NCBI GenBank assembly: GCA_944324795.1
Contig: CALUXR010000005.1
Location: forward strand, 1-64,000
DNA: 64,000 nucleotides
DNA from: an uncultured Acholeplasmatales bacterium
GTDB lineage: Bacteria > Bacillota_I > Bacilli_A > Acholeplasmatales > Anaeroplasmataceae
Direction: 5' to 3'
Shown here piece after piece: positions 8,988 through 18,557 of this stretch. The notes under the pieces are model-generated. The model was not told the DNA's origin, did no database searches, and saw nothing but the letters and a program-made list of their open reading frames with translations. Within the stretch, counting starts at the first letter, position 1. Each line of letters opens with the position of its first letter. The position numbers and the translations under genes were made by a program.

Positions 8988-9010
8988 GTGGTTTTGCCAC
9001 TTATTTTTTT
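8984..9010 (+). terminator. Terminator after the FakA-like gene
   Basis: ATAAGTGG (8984-8991) and CCACTTAT (8997-9004) form an 8-bp stem with a TTTTG loop and a T tail. It overlaps the stop codon. Confidence 0.85.
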
Positions 9011-9122
9011 GTGAATAAAACGTGTTTTTATATCTATCTTAATTAAAATATGTTAAAATATCTAAAAGTTTAGTTTATTCTAAATTGTTTTTATTATATA
9101 ATTAGTCAAGTGGTGAATATAA

Positions 9123-9845
9123 ATGAATGAAAAAATTGATATAAATAATATTCCTAAGCATATCGCTATTATTTTAGATGGTAATGGTAGGTGGGCTAAA
9201 AAAAGAAATAGACCTCGGATTTATGGACATCGTAAAGGAGCCTTTAATATTGAACGAATTTGTAAATATGCAGATAGTTTAGGGGTTAAAGTTCTTAGTA
9301 TATATTGTTTTTCAACAGAAAATTGGCACCGTCCTAGTGATGAAGTTAATTATTTAATGCATTTACCTATTAGATATTTTATGCGTTACCGTAATCAAAT
9401 TAAGGATAGTAATATTAAGATTGTATTTAGTGGTAGAAGAGATAGAATTAGTAATAAATTAAATGATTTAGCTAAAGATATTGAAGATATGACTAAAAAT
9501 CATCAAGGCATTACTTTAAATATTTGTTTTGATTATGGTAGTAGAGATGAAATTATTAGAGCTATAAAAAAGTTAAATGAAGCTGGTGAAGATATTAAAA
9601 ACTTAAATGAAGAAACATTTAGTAAATATCTAGATACAGCTAATTTAGGTGATGTTGACTTACTTATTAGAACTTCTGGCGAATTGCGTTTAAGCAATTT
9701 CTTACTTTGGCAAATTGCGTATGCTGAATTTTATTTTACGGATATTTTATGGCCTGATTTTGATGAATTAGAGCTTGATAAAGCCATTATTTCTTATCAA
9801 AATAGAAATAGAAGATTCGGTGGGATAAAGGAGGAAAATAAATGA
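9123..9845 (+). CDS. uppS: Undecaprenyl diphosphate synthase (isoprenyl transferase)
   Basis: 240 residues, normal length. It condenses farnesyl diphosphate with isopentenyl diphosphate units in cis to give the C55 carrier lipid for cell-wall glycan export. IAIILDGNGRWAKKR holds the catalytic Asp and the diphosphate-binding Gly-Asn-Gly-Arg. Further conserved blocks are STENWHRP, NICFDYGSRDEI, DLLIRTSGELRLSNFL and the C-terminal Trp-Pro-Asp-Phe. It is the first gene of uppS-cdsA-dxr-rseP-galE and overlaps cdsA by 4 nt (ATGA). A TATAAT box lies at 9097-9102, but no convincing -35 was seen. Confidence 0.96.
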   Translation: MNEKIDINNIPKHIAIILDGNGRWAKKRNRPRIYGHRKGAFNIERICKYADSLGVKVLSIYCFSTENWHRPSDEVNYLMHLPIRYFMRYRNQIKDSNIKIVFSGRRDRISNKLNDLAKDIEDMTKNHQGITLNICFDYGSRDEIIRAIKKLNEAGEDIKNLNEETFSKYLDTANLGDVDLLIRTSGELRLSNFLLWQIAYAEFYFTDILWPDFDELELDKAIISYQNRNRRFGGIKEENK

Positions 9846-10771
9846 AAGAAAGAACATTAACAGGTATAATTTTAGTTGCGATATTTATACCTTTATTATT
9901 AGTAGATGAGTTATTCATTTTATTTCAAATTTTAATGATTGTTCTAACTATAATAGCATCTAACGAAATGATTAGAATGTATGAAAAACAAAAACCTATC
10001 CCTTTATCTATGAAATTAATAACAATCTTTTGTTCTTTATTATTATATTTAGCTGTATTAGCAGAATTAGATCCGCACAGCATTACTAGTCAAACATTAG
10101 AATTGTTTAATATAAAATTACAATTTTTACCAACAACAATTTTAATACTTTTAATTCTATTTGCTTCAACAGTCTTTTGTCATGAATATGATGCGACTGA
10201 CATAGGTAAAAGTATTACAACAATTATGTATGTTGGACTTGGTTTTGGCGCGATCACTTTCTTAAAATACTTAGGTACTAGATATATTGTTTATTTATTT
10301 TTAATTACAATTTGTACAGATGTTTTTGCATATTTAACAGGTATGTTATTTGGCAAACATAAGATGGCACCAACTATTAGTCCTAAAAAGACTTGGGAAG
10401 GGGCAATTGGTGGTAGTGCAGTAGCTACTATTGTAGCAACTTGTTTTGCCTTATTTTATGGTAATGTGTTTGGTGATTTTTTTGGTAATGATACAATAAC
10501 TATTTTAGATAAAATAATTGATGTTGATTATGTTGGACATGTTGGCGTTATATTTATTATTATCTTTTTAACATTATTTAGCACTGTTTTTTCTCAAATT
10601 GGGGATTTAGTAGCTTCAAGAATGAAAAGAACTTACGGCATTAAAGATTTTGGTAATTGTTTCCCTGGTCATGGTGGAGTATTAGATAGACTAGACTCAG
10701 CTATTATGACATCTATTTTCTTGCTTTCAATCTTTAAGATTTTAGCTTATTTAATTCCGGTGGCAGTATGA
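9842..10771 (+). CDS. cdsA: Phosphatidate cytidylyltransferase
   Basis: 309 residues with multiple membrane helices. It forms CDP-diacylglycerol from phosphatidic acid and CTP, the precursor of the cell's anionic phospholipids. The CDS signature is complete near the C-terminus: SRMKRTYGIKDFGNCFPGHGG followed by DRLDS. ISPKKTWEGAIGG in the middle is also typical. It overlaps uppS and dxr through ATGA junctions, so the genes are translationally coupled. Confidence 0.95.
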   Translation: MKERTLTGIILVAIFIPLLLVDELFILFQILMIVLTIIASNEMIRMYEKQKPIPLSMKLITIFCSLLLYLAVLAELDPHSITSQTLELFNIKLQFLPTTILILLILFASTVFCHEYDATDIGKSITTIMYVGLGFGAITFLKYLGTRYIVYLFLITICTDVFAYLTGMLFGKHKMAPTISPKKTWEGAIGGSAVATIVATCFALFYGNVFGDFFGNDTITILDKIIDVDYVGHVGVIFIIIFLTLFSTVFSQIGDLVASRMKRTYGIKDFGNCFPGHGGVLDRLDSAIMTSIFLLSIFKILAYLIPVAV

Positions 10772-11910
10772 TAGACTTATATATTTTAGGAGCTAGTGGT
10801 TCAATAGGTAGACAAACTATTGATATTATAAGCAATTACAAAGATAAATTTAGAGTTGTTGCTATGTCTGTTGGTCATGATCTTACATTAGCTAATAAAT
10901 TATGTAATATAGCTAAACCAAGTTTAGTTTGTTTAAGAAATAAATTTGATAAAATAAGTTATAATGCTAAATTTGTTTATGGTGATGAAGGGCTTTTAGA
11001 AATAGCTAAATATAAATATAGTGATAATTATGCAATATTAATTAATGCGTTAGTTGGTAGTGCTGGTTTAAAGCCTACTATTTTAGCTATAAAAAATGGT
11101 AAAAATATTGCCTTAGCTAATAAAGAAACTTTAGTTATGGCTGGAGATATAATCAATTCTTTAATTAAAGAATATAATGTTAAACTTACACCTATCGATA
11201 GTGAACATAATGCTATTTGGCAATGTTTAAAAGGTGAAGAAAAGAAAGATGTTAAACGTCTAATCATTACCGCAAGCGGCGGTGCTTTTAGAGATAAAAG
11301 TAGAGAAGAATTAAAAGATGTAACTAAAGAAATGGCTTTAAAACACCCTAATTGGCAAATGGGAGCTAAAATAACAATCGATAGTGCAACTATGATGAAT
11401 AAAGGTTTTGAAGTTATTGAGGCTCATCACTTATTTAATATTCCTTATAATAAAATAAGTACTATTTTACATAAAGAAAGTGTTTGTCATTCATTAGTTG
11501 AATTTAATGATTTATCTATTAAAGCTGTACTTGGTAGTCCTGATATGCGCATACCTATTTTATATGCTTTATCATATCCTGTGCATTTAGAAATCAAAAG
11601 TTTAGAAAATTTAATTTTAGAAGGTATAACACTTTCATTTAATAAATTAGATGAAGAAAGATTTCCTTTATTAAAGGCTGCTTATTATTGTGGAGAAAAG
11701 GGTGGATTCTATCCAACTGTTTTAAATGCTTGTAATGAAGCTGCCGTAAGATTGTTTTTAGATGATAAGATTAAATTTTTAGATATTGAAAACATCATTT
11801 TTTCATATATTAAGGAAGATTATTCTAATATGGAATATAATGTTGATAATATAATAAAATTAGATGAAATGATACAAACAGAAATTTTAAAGAAATATGG
11901 TGATATATAA
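10768..11910 (+). CDS. dxr: 1-deoxy-D-xylulose 5-phosphate reductoisomerase
   Basis: 380 residues. It catalyses the NADPH-dependent rearrangement and reduction of DXP to methylerythritol 4-phosphate, the committed MEP-pathway step. An N-terminal LGASGSIGRQTIDII forms the nucleotide-binding loop. PIDSEHNAIWQCL, SGGAFRD, HPNWQMGAKITIDSATMMNKG and EAHHLF supply metal and substrate residues. Together with ispG at 47.8 kb it shows that isoprenoids are made by the MEP route, feeding the adjacent uppS. It overlaps cdsA by 4 nt and rseP by 1 nt. Confidence 0.97.
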   Translation: MIDLYILGASGSIGRQTIDIISNYKDKFRVVAMSVGHDLTLANKLCNIAKPSLVCLRNKFDKISYNAKFVYGDEGLLEIAKYKYSDNYAILINALVGSAGLKPTILAIKNGKNIALANKETLVMAGDIINSLIKEYNVKLTPIDSEHNAIWQCLKGEEKKDVKRLIITASGGAFRDKSREELKDVTKEMALKHPNWQMGAKITIDSATMMNKGFEVIEAHHLFNIPYNKISTILHKESVCHSLVEFNDLSIKAVLGSPDMRIPILYALSYPVHLEIKSLENLILEGITLSFNKLDEERFPLLKAAYYCGEKGGFYPTVLNACNEAAVRLFLDDKIKFLDIENIIFSYIKEDYSNMEYNVDNIIKLDEMIQTEILKKYGDI

Positions 11911-13607
11911 TGTTTTTAGCCTTAGAAGGTTTTTGGCTAATTGTAGTATCTTTAATAGTTTTTATATTTATCATTGGTATAATTATAATCGTTCATGAAT
12001 TTGGTCATTTTCTAGTAGCTAGAAAATCAGGAATATTATGTCATGAATTTTCAATAGGTATGGGGCCTTGTGTTTATAAAAAGCAATTTAAAAATACTTT
12101 ATTTTGCTTACGGGCTATTCCTATTGGGGGATATGTTCAAATGGCTGATGATGAAACAAGCATATTATTAACTAAAGGAGATAAAGTATATTTGGATATT
12201 GAAGATGACGAAGTAACTAAAATATCTTTAATTGAAAATAGTTTATGCGATGTAATTGGAACGATTAAAGATTATGATTTTGAAAATAAATTAGGAGATG
12301 GTATGACTATTACTATCTCTAGTGATGATGATTTAATTTCTACTTTTAAAGTTCGTAATAAAGCTATAATAGTTTTAGATAAAAACACAAATTATAAGAT
12401 TGCATCTTATAAAGAAACATTTTCAGGGAAACCTTTATGGCAACGTTTCTTAACTTTAGCTGCTGGTCCTTGTATGAATTTTATCTTAGCTATTTTGATT
12501 TATTTTATTTATTTTTGTGCCTTAGGAGTCCCTAATTATGATTCAAATGTAATTGGGGAAGTTGGTTATGGTTATGCTAGCTATAACATTTTAAATGTTG
12601 GTGATAAAATTGTAAGTGTTGAAGGTGAAGATGTTACAAGCTGGCAAGATTTTGAAATAATTATCGATGATTATAATAAAAATTATCCTGCAAGTATCAA
12701 TTTAGGTATAGAAGATATAAATGGTAATTATAGAGAAGAAGAAATTGAATATTCAATAATTATCAATTCAATCGGTCTATCTAATTTAGAAAATTATGGG
12801 CTTAGTATGCCAGATGATATTACTAGTGGGGTTTTAGTTGGTAATGTAGCTTTAAATTATAATAATAAAAATGCCAACCCTACTAATCCTCTTAGTAGAG
12901 GAGATGTTATATTAAGTATGCGAGTTGACCCATATTTAAGTGCTAATAGACCAACAATAGGAGAAGAAATTGTTGTTGATTCTTGGTCTGATATTATTAA
13001 TAATTTAAAAGATGTAGATGTTGCAGAAGTAAGATTTAGTTATTATGATACTGATAGTAAAACTATTATTAAGATTGATGAATCTGAACCATTAATAACA
13101 TGGGGTAATGAAACTTTAACAAATCAAAAAATTGAAAAAATCGAATTAAAATTAGGCATTTCTCCAACTTATCATTTTTCACTTGGTGGGGTTTTAAAAT
13201 CAACTTTTAGTGGTTTTTGGTCTGATTTTACTTTAGTATTTAGAACATTAAAACTACTTATTGCTCCTAGTGGGATTAGACAAGTTGGTGTTTCTAATTT
13301 AACTAGTGTTGTCGGTATATTTGATATGGTTAAAGATTTAGTTCAAACAGGTATTTTACCTATTTTAGCTTTTACGGCGATGTTATCTGTCAACATTGGA
13401 ATAGTTAATTTATTACCTATACCGGCTTTAGATGGTGGTAGAATCATCTTCTTATTATATGAACTTATAACTCATAAAAAACCTAATAAGAAATTTGAAG
13501 CAATTTTAAATGCAATTTTCTTTTTCTTATTAATAATTTTATTCTTATATGTAACATATAATGATATATTAAGATTTAATTTAATTAGTTTTAATTGGAG
13601 GCTATAA
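11910..13607 (+). CDS. rseP: Site-2 intramembrane metalloprotease (RseP/RasP)
   Basis: 565 residues, longer than the roughly 420 of Bacillus RasP. The zinc site H29-E30-FG-H33 lies in the first transmembrane helix, and the second motif LLPIPALDGGR lies near residue 505 before the last helix. A PDZ-containing extracytoplasmic region with extra sequence (about residues 75-160 and 270-390) accounts for the length. Family members cut membrane-embedded substrates such as anti-sigma factors and signal-peptide remnants. The position after dxr is the usual one in Bacilli. The ATG overlaps the last base of the dxr stop. Confidence 0.93.
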   Translation: MFLALEGFWLIVVSLIVFIFIIGIIIIVHEFGHFLVARKSGILCHEFSIGMGPCVYKKQFKNTLFCLRAIPIGGYVQMADDETSILLTKGDKVYLDIEDDEVTKISLIENSLCDVIGTIKDYDFENKLGDGMTITISSDDDLISTFKVRNKAIIVLDKNTNYKIASYKETFSGKPLWQRFLTLAAGPCMNFILAILIYFIYFCALGVPNYDSNVIGEVGYGYASYNILNVGDKIVSVEGEDVTSWQDFEIIIDDYNKNYPASINLGIEDINGNYREEEIEYSIIINSIGLSNLENYGLSMPDDITSGVLVGNVALNYNNKNANPTNPLSRGDVILSMRVDPYLSANRPTIGEEIVVDSWSDIINNLKDVDVAEVRFSYYDTDSKTIIKIDESEPLITWGNETLTNQKIEKIELKLGISPTYHFSLGGVLKSTFSGFWSDFTLVFRTLKLLIAPSGIRQVGVSNLTSVVGIFDMVKDLVQTGILPILAFTAMLSVNIGIVNLLPIPALDGGRIIFLLYELITHKKPNKKFEAILNAIFFFLLIILFLYVTYNDILRFNLISFNWRL

Positions 13608-13608
13608 A

Positions 13609-14625
13609 ATGAAAAATGTAGTTGTTACAGGTGGAGCAGGCTATATTGGTAGTCATACTGTTTTATCGTTAATAGAATATGGATATAATCCTATTATTGT
13701 TGATAATTTTTCTAATTCTAGTCCTAAAGTAATAGAAAGATTAGAAAAAATAAGTAATAGAGATATTAAATGTTATAATATTGATTGTTGTAATAAAGAT
13801 GAATTAGATAAAGTTTTTAAAGAAAATGATGTTTTTGGTGTTATTCATTTTGCAGGATATAAGGCTGTTGGTGAATCTGTTAAATTACCTTTAAAATATT
13901 ATGAAAATAATTTAATAAGTCTATTAAATGTTGTTGAAGTTATGCATAATAATAATTCTAATAATTTAATATTTAGTTCATCAGCTACTGTTTATGGTGA
14001 TCCGGCATCAGTTCCGATTTATGAAGATTTCCCTCTTCATGTTACTAATCCATATGGACGTACTAAACTTATGATTGAAGAAATATTAAAAGATTATGTT
14101 AAAGCAAACCCTGATTTCAAAGTTGCATTATTAAGATATTTTAATCCAATCGGAGCCCATGAATCTGGTTTAATTGGTGAAGATCCTAATGGTATTCCTA
14201 ATAATTTAATGCCATATATTACCCAAGTCTGTATTGGTAAATTAGATCATTTAAATGTCTTTGGGGATGACTATGATACAATCGATGGTACAGGTGTTAG
14301 AGATTATGTTCATGTTCTTGATTTAGCTCGTGGTCATAGTTTAACTTTAAAAAAGATGGAAGAAATAAATGATAATTTATTAATTTATAATTTAGGTACT
14401 GGTAAAGGTAGTTCTGTATTAGAAGTGGTACATGAAATGGAAAAAGTGGTTGGACATAAAATACATTATGTTATAGCTAATAGACGTGCTGGTGATATTG
14501 CAACATGTTATGCTAATTGTGATAAAGCTTATAAAGAATTAGGTTTTAAAACACAATATAATTTATATGATATGTGCCAATCTAGTTGGAATTTTCAACA
14601 AAAAAATCCTAATGGGATAAGATAA
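13609..14625 (+). CDS. galE: UDP-glucose 4-epimerase
   Basis: 338 residues, the usual length. It interconverts UDP-glucose and UDP-galactose. The N-terminal NAD site is GGAGYIGSHT, the catalytic Ser/Thr region is SSSATVYG, and the YxxxK pair is in NPYGRTKLMIEE. RYFNPIGAH and the C-terminal NRRAGDIATCYA are also typical. It follows rseP by 1 nt and is the last gene of the operon, ending before a terminator. Supplying UDP-sugars for surface glycans fits its envelope-biosynthesis neighbours. Confidence 0.95.
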   Translation: MKNVVVTGGAGYIGSHTVLSLIEYGYNPIIVDNFSNSSPKVIERLEKISNRDIKCYNIDCCNKDELDKVFKENDVFGVIHFAGYKAVGESVKLPLKYYENNLISLLNVVEVMHNNNSNNLIFSSSATVYGDPASVPIYEDFPLHVTNPYGRTKLMIEEILKDYVKANPDFKVALLRYFNPIGAHESGLIGEDPNGIPNNLMPYITQVCIGKLDHLNVFGDDYDTIDGTGVRDYVHVLDLARGHSLTLKKMEEINDNLLIYNLGTGKGSSVLEVVHEMEKVVGHKIHYVIANRRAGDIATCYANCDKAYKELGFKTQYNLYDMCQSSWNFQQKNPNGIR

Positions 14626-14636
14626 AAAAGTATTTT

Positions 14637-14665
14637 AAAAAGAGCCTAATAAAGCTCTTTTTATT
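14637..14665 (+). terminator. Terminator after galE
   Basis: AAAAAGAGC (14637-14645) pairs with GCTCTTTTT (14654-14662). Confidence 0.85.
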
Positions 14666-14684
14666 GTTTTAGGGAAAATGTGAA

Positions 14685-14713
14685 ATGTAAGCGGTTTTAA
14701 TAAAGCGTTTTCT
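14685..14713 (+). promoter_or_regulatory. Two cre-like operator sites upstream of adhE
   Basis: Site 1 is ATGTAAGCGGTTTTA (14685-14699) and site 2 is AATAAAGCGTTTTCT (14699-14713). Each matches the CcpA cre consensus TGWAARCGYTWNCW at about 12 of 14 positions, and they lie just upstream of the promoter at 14726. Site 2 recurs as an exact 15-mer before pstS (39742-39756). A LacI/GalR-family protein such as the one at 48948 could be the ligand. Confidence 0.5.
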
Positions 14714-14725
14714 ATAGTTATTAGT

Positions 14726-14754
14726 TTGTAAAAAAAGAATAGAAAGTATATAAT
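14726..14754 (+). promoter_or_regulatory. Promoter of adhE
   Basis: TTGTAA (14726-14731), a 17-bp spacer and TATAAT (14749-14754). AAAGGAGAA follows before the ATG at 14785. Confidence 0.7.
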
Positions 14755-14784
14755 AAGACGGATTTTAAAAAAAGGAGAATTTAT

Positions 14785-17418
14785 ATGCAAGAAAATAATG
14801 CAAAACAAGCTGCTGAAGCTGAAGTAGATGGTTTAGTTCAAAAAGCCTTAGTTGCTTTAAATGAATATGCTTCATTTACTCAAGAACAAGTAGATTATAT
14901 TGTTGCAAAATGTAGCGTTGCCGCTCTTGATAAACATGGTGTTTTAGCAAAAGCTGCAATTGAAGAAACAAAACGTGGCATTTTTGAAGATAAAGCTACA
15001 AAAAATTTATTTGCCTGTGAATATGTTACTCACCATATGAAAAGACTTAAAACTGTTGGTGTTATTTCTGAAGATGATGTTACAGGCATTACTGAAATAG
15101 CTGAACCAGTAGGTGTTGTTGCTGGTATTACTCCTGTTACAAACCCAACTTCTACAGCAATTTTTAAATCTTTAATATGTTTAAAAACTCGTAACCCTAT
15201 TATTTTTGCATTCCATCCAAACGCTCAAAACTCTAGTGCTATGGCTGCAAAAGTAGTTTATGACGCAGCAGTTGAAGCTGGTGCTCCTAAAAATTGTATT
15301 CAATGGATTGAACACCCTTCAATGGATGCAACATCTGCTTTAATGCAACATCCAGGTGTATCAACAATTTTAGCTACTGGTGGTAATGCGATGGTTAAGG
15401 CTGCTTATTCATGCGGTAAACCTGCCCTTGGTGTTGGTGCTGGTAACGTTCCTGCTTATATGGAAAAAACATGTGATGTTCGTCAAGCAGTCAATGATAT
15501 CGTTATGTCTAAATCATTTGATAATGGTATGGTTTGTGCATCTGAACAAGCCGCAATTATTGATGGTGAAATTTATGATGAAGCAATCAATTTATTTAAA
15601 CAATATCATTGTTATTTTGTAAATAAAGATGAAAAGAAAAAATTAGAAAAATTCATGTTTGGGGTAGAAAATAAAGAAGATAAACCAAATGCTAGATTAA
15701 ATAGTGCAGTTGCTGGTAAATCACCTCAATGGATTGCTGAACAAGCTGGATTCAGTGTACCTGAACATATCGGTGTTATTTGTGTTGAATGTAAAGAAGT
15801 AGGCGTAAATGAACCTTTAACTAGAGAAAAATTAAGCCCTGTCTTAGCTATTTTAAAATCAAAATCTACAGAAGATGGTATTAACTTAGCTAAACAAATG
15901 GTTGAATTTAACGGTTTAGGTCATAGTGCGGCAATTCATACAAAGAATCAAGAATTAGTAGATAAATTTGGCGATGTAATCCCAGCTATTCGTATTATTT
16001 GGAATTCACCTTCTTCTTTTGGTGGTATTGGTAATATTTATAACTCATTTATACCATCATTAACACTTGGTTGTGGTTCTTATGGTCATAATTCAGTTGC
16101 AGGTAACGTAAGTGCGTTTAACTTGTTAAATATTAAGAAAGTAGGTAGAAGAAGAAATAATATGCAATGGTTTAAGATTCCTTCAAAAATTTATTTTGAA
16201 CGTGATTCTATCGAATACCTACATCAAATGAAAGAAATGACTAAAGTTATGATTATAACTGACCGTTCAATGGTTGATTTAGGTTTCTTAAAGAAAGTAA
16301 CAGATCAATTAGAATTACGTCATCCAAAAGTTCCATATTCAATTTTCTGTGATGTTGAACCAGATCCATCACTTGAAACAGTTAAAAAAGGTGTTGAATT
16401 AATGCGTTCATTTGAACCAGACACAATCATCGCTTTAGGTGGTGGTTCATCTATGGATGCTGCTAAAGGTATGTGGTTATTCTATGAACACCCTGAAGTA
16501 AATTTCAACGATTTAAAACAAAAATTTATGGATATTAGAAAACGTGCTTTCCAATATCCTGAACTTGGTCATAAAGCAAAACTTGTATGTATTCCTACAA
16601 CATCTGGTACTGGTAGTGAAGTTACACCATTTGCGGTTATTACTGATAAAGTTAATCAAATTAAATATCCATTAACAGATTATAGTTTAACTCCAACTGT
16701 AGCTATTTTAGACCCAGCATTAACATATAGCTTACCTAGATCTGTTACTGCCGATACAGGTATGGATGTATTAACACATGCTACTGAAGCTTTTGTTTCT
16801 ACAATGGCTAATGATTTTACAGATGGTTTATGTATTCAATCAATTAAAATGGTATTTGAATATTTAGAAAGATGTTATAACAATGGTGCAAATGATCATG
16901 AAGCTCGTGAAAAAATGCATAATGCTTCATGTATGGCTGGTATGGCATTCGCTAATGCTTTCCTTGGTATGAACCATTCAATGGCTCATAAAGTAGGTGG
17001 TGAATTCCACGTTCCTCATGGTCGTGCAAACGCAATTTTATTACCATTTACAATTAGATATAATGGTATTTTACCTGAAAAATTATCTACATGGCCAAAA
17101 TATAATAAATATTGTGCTGGTGAACGTTATCAAGAACTAGCAAGATTACTTGGTCTTCCTGCTTCAACAGTTGAAGAAGGTGTAGAATCATACGCTAAAG
17201 CTTGTGGTGAACTTGGTATGCGTATTGGCATCAAGATGAACTTCAAATCTCAAGGTATCGATGAAAAAGAATGGTTAGATAACTTAGAAAGAATGGCATT
17301 CAATGCTTATGAAGATCAATGTAGCCCTGTTAACCCACGTGTTCCTATGGTTAAAGATATGGAAGAAATCTTAAAACAAGCTTACTACACAGAAGAATTT
17401 TTCCCTAAAAAACAATAA
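14785..17418 (+). CDS. adhE: Bifunctional acetaldehyde/alcohol dehydrogenase
   Basis: 877 residues, the full AdhE length. The N-terminal half is a CoA-acylating aldehyde dehydrogenase with catalytic Cys251 (DNGMVCASEQA) and GVGAGNVPAY. The C-terminal half (from about 450, WFKIPSKIYFERD) is an iron-dependent alcohol dehydrogenase with IALGGGSSMDAAKG, IPTTSGTGSEVTPFAV and the metal-binding GMNHSMAHKVGGEFHVPHG. It reduces acetyl-CoA to ethanol and regenerates two NAD+, which implies fermentative life. The gene is monocistronic with its own promoter, cre-like sites and terminator. Its regular codon use suggests high expression. Confidence 0.97.
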   Translation: MQENNAKQAAEAEVDGLVQKALVALNEYASFTQEQVDYIVAKCSVAALDKHGVLAKAAIEETKRGIFEDKATKNLFACEYVTHHMKRLKTVGVISEDDVTGITEIAEPVGVVAGITPVTNPTSTAIFKSLICLKTRNPIIFAFHPNAQNSSAMAAKVVYDAAVEAGAPKNCIQWIEHPSMDATSALMQHPGVSTILATGGNAMVKAAYSCGKPALGVGAGNVPAYMEKTCDVRQAVNDIVMSKSFDNGMVCASEQAAIIDGEIYDEAINLFKQYHCYFVNKDEKKKLEKFMFGVENKEDKPNARLNSAVAGKSPQWIAEQAGFSVPEHIGVICVECKEVGVNEPLTREKLSPVLAILKSKSTEDGINLAKQMVEFNGLGHSAAIHTKNQELVDKFGDVIPAIRIIWNSPSSFGGIGNIYNSFIPSLTLGCGSYGHNSVAGNVSAFNLLNIKKVGRRRNNMQWFKIPSKIYFERDSIEYLHQMKEMTKVMIITDRSMVDLGFLKKVTDQLELRHPKVPYSIFCDVEPDPSLETVKKGVELMRSFEPDTIIALGGGSSMDAAKGMWLFYEHPEVNFNDLKQKFMDIRKRAFQYPELGHKAKLVCIPTTSGTGSEVTPFAVITDKVNQIKYPLTDYSLTPTVAILDPALTYSLPRSVTADTGMDVLTHATEAFVSTMANDFTDGLCIQSIKMVFEYLERCYNNGANDHEAREKMHNASCMAGMAFANAFLGMNHSMAHKVGGEFHVPHGRANAILLPFTIRYNGILPEKLSTWPKYNKYCAGERYQELARLLGLPASTVEEGVESYAKACGELGMRIGIKMNFKSQGIDEKEWLDNLERMAFNAYEDQCSPVNPRVPMVKDMEEILKQAYYTEEFFPKKQ

Positions 17419-17430
17419 TTAATAATTTAT

Positions 17431-17469
17431 AGAGTGTTATCTAAAATTTATAGGTAACACTCTTTTTAT
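17431..17469 (+). terminator. Terminator after adhE
   Basis: AGAGTGTTA (17431-17439) pairs with TAACACTCT (17455-17463), extendable to about 13 bp, with a T tail. The next stretch (17470-17712) is AT-rich with stops in all frames, and I see no gene in it. Confidence 0.88.
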
Positions 17470-17712
17470 TTATAAAATTTTAAATAAAGGAATATGTTTT
17501 ATAATCTAATCTTTCAAACATTTTATAAATTTTAGCTAAAAATAACTAATATTAACTAAAATAATAGTTGTAAAAGTTCTATAAAGAAATCTAAATTGAA
17601 AACAATAAATTTAAATAATAGATTAAATTTTATATATGAATTTTATAATTCTACCACCATATACTTAAATTTTTATTAAACTATAATATAATTTTAAACA
17701 AACCCCATATAA

Positions 17713-18486
17713 AAAAGTGTATTCTTTTTTAGTGCCGCATGTAATAATATTCAATTAGCATTAAATGTTGTAGGAATTGGTGCTTTAGATGCTGCATTTA
17801 ATTCTTGTAATATTGTTAAATTAAATCAATATAATAAACCAGATAGAAGACCTACATATATGAATTGTTATGGTATATATGGTTATTATGAAGATTTGCA
17901 ACATTTTTATAACATTATTCAATTCCCATTTGGCTTACCAGTAATAAAACCAATATTTTATAATACTAAGTTTGACTTAGAAGAAGATAGTATTTATATA
18001 GATGATGAATCTGATTTTTATAGATATCCTCAATATTTACATTATATTAATGGAAATATATATGTCCCCCAAAGAATCTACTCTAATAATTTATATGGTA
18101 TAAAAGGGTATATGGCGTTTGCTTTATTGTCAAATAATCCTAGTAATAAGCTATTTATTGATTACAATTTATTATCAAATTACATAAATGATAGAATTAG
18201 TGACAAAGACTATGAGGAAGGATATTTAGTCACGTTTGTTCATGACAATAATTTATATAAAGATGATGCATCTGTATTATTTAGAACTAATGATAATTAT
18301 AATTTAGTAGATAAAGTTAATAAAACTTCATTATATATAACAATTGCTGGTTATTATGGTTTAAATAGAGAAAATCATGAATTTATAGAACATGAAAGAA
18401 GTTATGAAGTAATAGAGGATGTCAATAAAATTAATCTTAATATGGCAAATGATTTAAATGACGTTATTAGTTTTTTAAATAGTTAA
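17713..18486 (+). pseudogene. 5'-truncated gene of unknown function
   Basis: The frame that reads MNCYGIYGYYEDLQ from the ATG at 17860 (208 residues) continues open upstream to a stop at 17710-17712. It translates to coding-like sequence (SAACNNIQLALNVVGIGALDAAFNSC) but contains no ATG, GTG or TTG with a ribosome site. No Shine-Dalgarno precedes the ATG at 17860. The simplest reading is a gene that has lost its 5' end. The protein is Tyr/Asn/Asp-rich with no motif I recognise. A functional 208-residue product cannot be excluded. Confidence 0.45.
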
Positions 18487-18494
18487 AATATTAT

Positions 18495-18523
18495 TTGCAA
18501 ATGCTCCTTATTTTTATTATAAT
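18495..18523 (+). promoter_or_regulatory. Promoter of the zinc-ribbon membrane protein gene
   Basis: TTGCAA (18495-18500), a 17-bp spacer and TATAAT (18518-18523), then TAAGGAGAG before the ATG at 18558. Confidence 0.7.
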
Positions 18524-18557
18524 TTAGCTATAATAATTTTTAAGGAGAGAATAAAAT

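Noticed and set aside
15380-15622. 80-codon ORF within adhE
   Set aside because: It is an alternative-frame shadow of a strongly conserved enzyme, with no Shine-Dalgarno.
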